NCBI GenBank assembly: GCA_036172665.1
Contig: CM069873.1
Coordinates: 38,368,001-38,432,000, forward strand
Direction of reading: 5' to 3'
Length of the DNA: 64,000 nucleotides
From: Prosopocoilus inquinatus
Lineage: Eukaryota > Arthropoda > Insecta > Coleoptera > Lucanidae
The translations under genes were made by a program, and so were the position numbers. Below the pieces are notes generated by a model. That model had not been told where the DNA came from, searched no databases, and saw only the letters and a program-made list of their open reading frames with translations. Below, piece by piece: positions 56,926 through 64,000 of the stretch; within the stretch, counting starts at the first letter, position 1, and each line of letters begins with the position of its first letter.

Positions 56926-57375
56926 GATTTCGATCCGTGCTTTAATATTCTGCAAACAGAATTTTTATGCAAATGCTCTGAGAAAAGATATGCACATTTG
57001 AAATTGGTAGTGTTTCATTGGTCTGAGAGTCACTTTTAATTAATTTCTAATTACTTCAAATCAACCGGCTAAAACTCAGAGGGTGGTTTAAACGATAGAT
57101 TTCGATCCGTGCTTTAATATTCTGCAAACAGAATGTTTTTGCGAATTCTGCATGAAAAGATATGGACGTTCACAATTAGTATTATTTGATTGCTGTGAAT
57201 GCCATATTTAATTAATTTTCTAACTAATTTAAATCAACCGGCTAAAACTTCATAAAGGCATTATTAAATAGATATGTATGTTTACTTTATGACTGTGTGA
57301 AAATTTTCAGTGAAAGCAATTGTTTTGGTGCAATATATAATGACATGCTGGTTTAAATAGCCATAGTTAACTTAA
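56885..57375. repeat. Right arm (inner part) of the long inverted repeat
   Basis: Inverted match to 48060-48600, including AAACGATAGATTTCGATCCG twice, GATATGGACGTTCACAATTAG and CAATTGTTTTGGTGCAATATA. The outer part of the arm lies at 58510-58632, so about 1.1 kb separates the two pieces on this side. Confidence 0.85.
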
Positions 57376-58509
57376 GAGCCCGTTTTAGTCCCCATCATTA
57401 TGCCACTTTCCTAGTTCAAGAATTACGCTAAAACTACTGATCTGATCATCGAATAGTTTTAACATTTTCGTTTTGTTTTTTAATAAGGAATTTCGGAAAG
57501 TCATTTTTAATATTTTCTAATAATTTTTATTACTTAAGAAGTCGATTTTCAACTTAAAATTAACTTTCCGAGATAAAGCAACTAATTTTATGAAGATCTG
57601 CAGCAACAGAAACTTAATCAAGGCCATAATATTTAAATAAAACATGAATTACGAAATTTTATAATTAGTAGTTGCAAACTGCTGCCCTCTATCGAAAGCA
57701 ATCGGAGATGCCACAATAGGCGGGGCTTATTTTTATTTTACATTTTACGGCTGAGGAATTTCCGGTATGCCTAAAATTCTCTGACCTGAGGGCTCGTTCA
57801 GAAACTGAAAAAAACGCACTTTGGGTAAAGTTCTTTCTCGCAATGTGTAAGTGATTTTTTTTTTCCTTCTAAACGCCCAAAGTGCTCTTTCGTTACAGTT
57901 TTTGAACGCAACAGTATTGTATAAGTAAACTGAGTGGTACTTATATTTGAAAGACAACCTTTGCATGTGATCTCGGAAACCCGAAAGGCGCGAGCAGTCA
58001 TATTTACCACGATGTTTACATTTTTACTCTTTTGAAGTCATGTTAACTTCCAATAAATTAAGGAAACAAACAAATATTCAGTAGCGTTGTTTTCTCTATT
58101 TTAATTGTATACAATGAACGGCAAAAAGTTACACCATTTGGGAAAATTTTTCATTTATAATTTGAAAAAATAAGAAAGATTAGGTATTGCTTCATTATTT
58201 ACCGAAAAGTATTATTTTTGCATATTTTTTCCGTTTCTGATGCAAGGTGCCTTTTATAATTATTATAAATAATTAATATATATTTAAATATCTCTCTATT
58301 CCCGTTAATGAATTAATTTCGCAATGACTTTGTAAATACTACTTTTTTTTCAATAGCAAACGTTAAAGTTTGCTTTGTCCAACCCAAAACAGTCGATAAA
58401 ACAGAATGTTAACCGCAAAAGTAATTTAACAACAATCCACACTAATTACTGGGATCATGATCACACAATTGTACCGTCTTGTTTAACAAATAACTACCTA
58501 CTTATTGTT
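57376..58509. other. Sequence within the right arm, no gene
   Basis: Absent from the left arm, so either inserted here or deleted there. Overlapping minus frames at 57745-58010 have no recognisable motif. Confidence 0.4.
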
Positions 58510-58632
58510 TTTTTTGGAGGGTAATCAGTAGATTAAATATTATTGATCTGTGATCGTTATTTTAGCGGTGGCAGCGTTTTGAAATTTCATAATTTTATTG
58601 CTGGAATTTTATTGCTAACTTCTCATCGGTAT
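58510..58632. repeat. Right arm (outer part) of the long inverted repeat
   Basis: ATTGATCTGTGATCGTTATT and GCTAACTTCTCATCGGTA are the complements of 47980-48000 and 47915-47935. A short duplication (AATTTTATTGCT twice) is specific to this side. Confidence 0.8.
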
Positions 58633-58983
58633 GTTTTCTGTATCTCTTTCTGCTCGTTAGATTGGATTCCTTTCAAGGTCAAGTTCGAGTCGAATTCTTC
58701 GGTGTTGCAGCAGTAAAACAATAAAAGGATTTATGAATGTATTTATATCATCATCTGGCGGCTGGTTCTTACACAGTGCAATATTGTGGATTTGGGTAAA
58801 ATTTTTGATTTTTTTCGGAAACTAAAGGGCGCCAAATTTTTTTACAAGCTTCATTTTTTATAATGCTTCGATGGCGAAAGAAAATTTTTTAAAAAATTGC
58901 ATGGAAATTTCTATAATACGCAGTTAAAGTGGACACCAATATACAATATTTCTGTTGTAGACAGAACCTTCGTTAATTTTGCT
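58633..58983. other. Non-coding, nothing recognised
   Basis: AT-rich spacer between the inverted repeat arm and the next transposon end. Confidence 0.4.
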
Positions 58984-59130
58984 ATACCGGCTGTTTCAAA
59001 TTGAGTGTGCACTGAAGGGTTCTCCTTAACCGTAAGAGATACAAATTTGGTTAAATGGAAGAAAAGTTGCACGAATCAATGCCTTATTCGTATTCATTGA
59101 TAAAATGATTTGTTTCTTATTTCTTCTTCA
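58984..59130. mobile_element. Left end of the 8.2-kb-type TIR element (copy 2)
   Basis: ATACCGGCTGTTTCAAATTG and the following 110 bp match 8236-8350 in direct orientation. No right end is found before the PLE sequence begins. Confidence 0.65.
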
Positions 59131-59174
59131 GATACACTAAAATAGTAAAGGACACTGTGGTTTAGAAGATAATT

Positions 59175-59640
59175 GAAATTAACCTCTGCCCACAATAATT
59201 TTTATATTCGTAGATACGTATTTCGGCAACCAAACTGCCATCTTCAGTACGCTACCATCTTAAAAGCACTAAAAAATGTCTAAAAACAACCTAATCACAC
59301 TGACAAAATCATAAAAATGTTAAACCTAACAACAATGTAATCATCCTAAAAGATATATATGTCTAAATGTAAGTAATTATAAATTAATATGTGAAAATCT
59401 AAAATAAACTATATATGTTATGTATAAATCAGAAAAAAAAAAATTATGTGAACACCTAAAATGAACTGTCAGATACCTTACAAATAAGAGCTAACCAAAC
59501 AACACGGAAACGCGAAAATAAATAGTCCAAAGACCCCGAAAAAACTTCTTATTCTAACAAATAAATAAGTATATAATTTCCTGTTATTTGATACATAAAA
59601 GTCCTGAAAATAAACTATGTGTGTTATGTATAAATCGGGG
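59175..59640 (-). mobile_element. Penelope-like element terminal region (copy E)
   Basis: Begins with the edge TTAACCTCTGCCCACAATAA, then the hammerhead, then the AATAAACTATATATG / ACAACACGG-type terminal sequence of copy B, ending near a poly(A)-rich AAATCGGGGAAAAAAAA. Confidence 0.65.
59208..59252 (-). ncRNA. Hammerhead ribozyme motif, PLE family 1 (intact core)
   Basis: Minus strand: CTGAAGA, stem GGCAG/TTGCC, GAAA, TACGTA, cleavage TC, CGTA/TACG stem I. With 7162-7206 it is one of two family 1 copies with both conserved boxes unchanged. Confidence 0.6.
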
Positions 59641-59679
59641 AAAAAAAATACGATTTATGAATCCTTCGGAATAACACTT

Positions 59680-59978
59680 TGTAGCGTGGGTTTCTTATTT
59701 TATTTCCAAAAAAATTTAGATTCGAAGTTTATAAGAAAAGTTGGATGTATTTCACTATTTTAATTATAATATTAATTGAATTTGAAAACGATATTAATTA
59801 ATGAGAAAAAAAAACAATATACATGAAACTGAACTTCATGAAGGGTGCGTCCGTTTATTTCAACCACACCGGCAACTCTGTCTCTTTTTGCGAAACAAAT
59901 ATCCTTCCACCACGCACACCCCCGATCCCAGTTCTCTTTCCCTCCGTAAGAAGGCGACACTTCCCGGGGGGCTATACA
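59680..59978 (-). mobile_element. Probable 3' LTR of second Gypsy element
   Basis: On the minus strand the element's polypurine tract (AGAGGGGGAG, 59988-59979) is followed by TGTATAG. A matching end TACA lies at 59680-59683 (TGTAGCG on +), giving a 299-bp LTR with TGTA...TACA ends and an AATAAA near 59857. The other LTR is outside the window, so the inner boundary is supported only by the polypurine tract and the end motif. Confidence 0.55.
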
Positions 59979-62900
59979 CTCCCCCTCTGGCTTCGAAGGC
60001 GTCTCGGCGAGGAAGCCAGTCGGTCCGTCTTCGGACGTCGTCCACGTTTTCTGCGCGGTAGCACGGCTTCCACCGGGGCTGCTTCTTCCCTGGAGTGGAA
60101 AGGTCGCAGGTCACTGACGTGGAATTTTCCCAAAAGTTCACCGTCCGCATTCACAATTTCGTACGTGGTTGGACTGCATCGTCGGTGAATCCGATAGGGA
60201 CCGTCGCGTCTCGGTGCAAACTTAGCAGAAAACCCCTTCTTAGCGTTACTCAGCGGGTGACAAGTTACCAAAACCTGGTCACCAGTCCGGAGTGGAGCAC
60301 CAATGCTACGTTTTTCATCCGCTTGATCTTTCCGGAGATCTTGGCGTCTTTCCCAAGTTTCTTTAGCCTCCCGTAGCACTCGCGAAAAGTCACGTAGATA
60401 GGGGGTGATTTCGGGGACGAAATTGTCCCGGTCTATTATCGCCCTCAGGTCTCGTGTCACATCATCTGGGGTGCGAAGTTGACGGCCAAACGTTAAGTAA
60501 GCTGGAGTGTGACCCGTCGACTCACACAGGGCCGTATTGATGGAAAACCGCACCGCGGCGATATGCTCGTCCCACGTGTTATGACGCTGCTGTACGAGAA
60601 TGGCTAATTTCACCTTAAGATCCCTGTTCTTTCTTTCAACCGGGTTACTCTCTGGGTGGTAGAGGGGTATTAAGGTGTGCTGGATGTTAAGACAGAAGGC
60701 CACTTGTTGCATTACTGAACTAACGAATTGCGTACCGTTATCCGAAATTATACGACGCGGGGTACCGTAACGCATGCAAATGTCTTCAATAATGACTTTA
60801 GCACACTGTTCACTCGTTGCCTGCTTCAGGGGAAAGAATTCCACCCACTTGGAGGTGGTGTCTTCAACACATAATACCCAACGGTTTCCCTCTGGAGTCT
60901 CAGGTAAGGGTCCAAAAAGATCTACAGCAATTACTTCAAACCTTTTCGCAGCAACGGGGGTTTGTAGTAGTCCGGCTGGCTTCATGTTGTCAGCCTTGTA
61001 TTTCTGACATTCCACGCAGTCTCGGATATAATCGGCGACGTATTTTCTCATGCCCGTGAAATAAAACCTAGAGGCTATCCGTTGCACCGTTCTGTCGATT
61101 CCATAGTGACCGGCCCGTGGCGAATCATGGTATTCCTGCAAAATCGAGGCACGCTCTTGTGCCGGCACTACTCGTCGAGCTTCGTCGCATCCGTCATCTT
61201 GATCATAGCGGTACAAGACTCCCTGTGCCATGATATATCCCCGCTCCGCCCACCGGGTTCCGGACATATCGTCACCTTCAAAAGCATCAATGATATTTTT
61301 TACCTCTGCGTCCTGAAGTTGAGCCTCACGAACTTCCTGGGCTGTCCGAACTGGTAGATCCACAAGGACAGGTTGAATTTCCACAACGGCGTCTGAATTT
61401 TTCATAGGTAGCCTGGATAAGGCATCGGCCAGCATATTTGCTTTTCCCGGTGTGTACGATAGATTTAAATGGTACCCTTGTAATTGGAGAGCCCACCGTG
61501 CTAAGCGTCCGGTCGGTGATTTTATGGAGAACAACCATTTCAGAGGCTGGTGGTCCGTCATAACAAGGATTTCGCTTCCCTCCACGTAACTTCGAAATGT
61601 CTCCATAGCCCAGACGACGGCAAGAGCTTCTCGCTCGGTGGTAGAATATTTGTTTTCCGCGGGCTAGCAAATTCTATCGGGCGTTCCTCAGCACCCTCCC
61701 CCTGCAATAAAATAGCTCCCAGCGCATACGCACTCGCGTCGGTCCGTAGGAGGTAAGGCTTAGAGGGATCTGCTTGTTGCAAGATAGGGGCTTGGGTTAA
61801 TAGCGTCTTTAGATTGTCAAAAGCGTTCTGTTCCTCTTCTTCCCAACGCCACACGGCTTTCTTTTTAGTAAGCGCGGAAAGTGGTCTTACCACAGCGGCA
61901 AAATTCGGGATATAACGCCTATACCACGAACACATTTGGTAAAAGCTTAGGACACCTTTAACGTTCTTTGGCGGCGCGATATTTATGATAGCGTCTACCT
62001 TGCTTTTATCGACGTGAACACCATCTGACGAAATTACATGTCCTAAATACTTAACTGTGCTACCGGCGAAAACGCACTTCTCGCGACGAGCGCACAATTT
62101 AAAAGTGTCCAATCTGTCAAATACCGCACGTAAGTCTTCTAAGTGTTCATCGAAGGTGCACGAAATCACTATCAAGTCATCTAAATAGGCGGATACCGCA
62201 CGATCCTTTAATCCCGCACGAAACCTATCCATTAATCGTTGAAATGTCATTGGTGCATTAGTTAGGCCAAACGGCATTCGCGTGAAACGGTAAGTTCCTA
62301 GAGGACAGATGAAACAGGTTTTGTCACGATCTTCTTCGCGGACTCGCACCTGCCAGTAACCTGACTGTAGATCCATGGTGGTGATGAAATTGGTAGCCTA
62401 TTTGCATGCAGAAGATCATCCAGCCGAGGTATGGGATAACTGTCTCTCGTAGTGATAGTATTCATACGTCTGAAATCCACACAAATACGAACGGTCCCAT
62501 TTTTCTTAGGAACCATCACGAGCGGCGCCGACCAAGGGGATTCACACTCTTCAATTATTCCATCAGAGAGCATCGAATCTAACTCCTTCCGCAATAGCTC
62601 TTTTTTTGCGGGGCTCATGCGGTATGGTGGCACGGCAATTGGTGCGTGATCTCCGGTATCAATTTTATGTTCTGCGTATGGGGTAGGTTCTTGGTTCTTT
62701 TGGAAGATGTGCGAGTAGGCTTCCAACAACTCGTTTAGCTGCTGGCGTTGCTCTGTCGTGAGATTTTGCCCTTCATCCGCACGAAGGTCCACTTCGACCG
62801 TCTTGGTCTCTTGTAGAGCCACCGTCACGTCAGCCGTTACAGGTGTATCATCCACGAATTGATACTTTATCTCCGGTCGATCCGCAAAACTCCAGGTATT

Positions 62901-64000
62901 GTCGCTGTAATTCGCAACTATACCAGCTCGACGGAGAACGTCCATACCAAAGAGGGTCCTATTATTTTGAAGGTGCGGTAACATTATTAGAGTAACCGAT
63001 ATGTACCTATCTTGAATGACAACTATGACATCTGCCGTTAGGACGTTCTGTTTTTGGGGCACTCCGTCCGCATACGCAATCGTCATCGTTGTAGCTTCGA
63101 ATGGGTGATTTCTCATTTTTAAGAATTCGTACACGCGTCGGCCACCAATACTTGCCTGCGCCCCTGAATCAGCGAATGCAATTCCGTTGCATCCGAATAG
63201 GCGAAATGGTAGCAATGATTTCGTACCGGGCGTGTCTGAATATGTTTTGAGGATGTCCGCATAGTTTAATAGAATCTGGGAGTCATCGCTTGTATGGCGC
63301 TGAGTCAGGGTCGGGTTACAAGTCAGACATTTCGCTCGAATTCTACCAGGGGTTCCGCAACCGTAACATTTTAGTTGTGAACCAGCTGATGCGGAGGGTG
63401 CATCAGAATTAATTTGTTTCGCCGTTTTTCGCAGTTTAGTTTGGCACTCCTCCGTGGTGTGACCAAAATTACGGCAAAATGTGCACCGCGGTCGAACTTT
63501 ATTTTGTGTTTCCAACGGTTTTTGTTTGGCTACTTTTTGCTTTGAACCATGCACTTCGTTTAACTGCTGTTCCGTTTCGCGAGCAAGTTGCAATAAGTCG
63601 TCAAACGTTTTTGCTTCTTCTCGTTTTACCCACTTTCGAATTTTCCTATTCAGCAGGCCGTAAATCATATCCAACTGAATATCGGTAGAGGGTGGATTTT
63701 TTAAACGCGCTAATAACGCTCTCGCTTTACTAACGAAAATGTCTGTCGTCGTATTTTCGTCTTGTTCTGCCGCGAAAAGTTCCCGATAGATTTGTTGCGC
63801 GGGTTTTTCCGGACCAAACGAGTTTTTCAGCGCACTAGTTGCGGCTTGCCAGTCCGAAACGCTAGATTTAACACCTAACCACCAGGTGGCGGCATTCCCC
63901 GTCAACAACATCGACAGTCCCCGGATAGCGTTCTCGTCCGTAATACCGACACAATCCTTATAAGTGTTAATCACATCGATGAATGTTTCTACGTTTTCAT
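59972..64000 (-). pseudogene. Gypsy (Ty3-like) Gag-Pol polyprotein, partial at window edge, two frameshifts
   Basis: Open at the window edge (64000), so the Gag start is outside. Order: Gag C-half (GNAATWWLG), zinc knuckles CTFCRNFGHTTEEC and a second, odd one with Arg for His (CYGCGTPGRIRAKC), protease FADSGAQAS, RT from KKNGTVRICVDFRR to the catalytic YLDDLIVIS, RNase H (RTDASAYALGA, TTEREALAVV, MTDHQPLKW, LADALSR), integrase with HDSPRAGHYG/CVECQ zinc site and D-D-E (AVDLFGP, ISDNGTQF, NPVERKN), and a GPY module (RRDGPYRIHRR). Frame is lost near 62400 and again near 61660 (small out-of-frame deletion). The last codons overlap the polypurine tract, and the stop TAG lies in the first bases of the LTR. 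No env and no USP domain. Codon use is much GC-richer than its surroundings. Confidence 0.9.

Noticed and set aside
60095..61357. Several plus-strand frames opposite the second Gypsy element
   Set aside because: They are shadows of the strong minus-strand Pol frame.

Overview
The window looks like an AT-rich, transposon-dense stretch of an animal nuclear genome, most probably an insect (order not determinable by eye). I see no convincing host gene, rRNA or tRNA. Almost all recognisable coding sequence belongs to mobile elements or endogenous virus-like elements, most of them broken by frameshifts, stops or nested insertions.

Layout. 0.4-6.9 kb (minus strand): remains of a polinton-like / adintovirus-like dsDNA element with an adenovirus-type cysteine protease, a hydrophobic minor virion protein, a minor capsid protein, a two-part major-capsid-like protein and several conserved ORFs of unknown role. 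A second fragment of the same family lies at 26.3-26.7 kb. 7-16.9 kb: foldback repeats, MITEs and two arrays of TCAAGGTCA-type repeats (the FTZ-F1/ERR nuclear-receptor half-site). 17.2-20 kb: a decayed BEL/Pao retrotransposon. 22.3-23.25 kb: a non-autonomous hAT element with a perfect 8-bp target duplication. 27-33 kb: Penelope-like element (PLE) pieces (RT ends, an inverted GIY-YIG endonuclease, termini with hammerhead-ribozyme motifs), one RT piece joined to a piggyBac transposase remnant. 33.98-35.88 kb: a Tc1-type transposon with matching terminal repeats and a nested hammerhead-bearing foldback. 42-43.8 kb: a Jockey-like LINE interrupted by PLE sequence. 45.9-47.6 kb: a second piggyBac remnant.

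The highlight is at 49.8-56.5 kb: a complete LTR insertion (two 303-bp LTRs with three differences, TG...CA ends, 4-bp target duplication ATAT). Its first ORF is unbroken and joins a short Gag start, a Gypsy integrase with a DD35E triad, and a C-terminal ubiquitin-specific protease (USP, peptidase C19) with Cys and His boxes and a Zn ribbon. The rest of Gag, protease, RT and RNase H are missing. A damaged insect-retrovirus-type envelope gene follows. I propose that this is a non-autonomous errantivirus-like derivative carrying an integrase-deubiquitinase fusion. It sits between long inverted repeats (about 48.0-48.6 and 56.9-57.4 kb).

59.7-64 kb (minus strand): a second, unrelated Gypsy element without env, with a single Gag-Pol frame broken twice, running out of the window. 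Hammerhead-like motifs of at least three sequence families recur through the window and link many otherwise unexplained foldbacks to PLEs.
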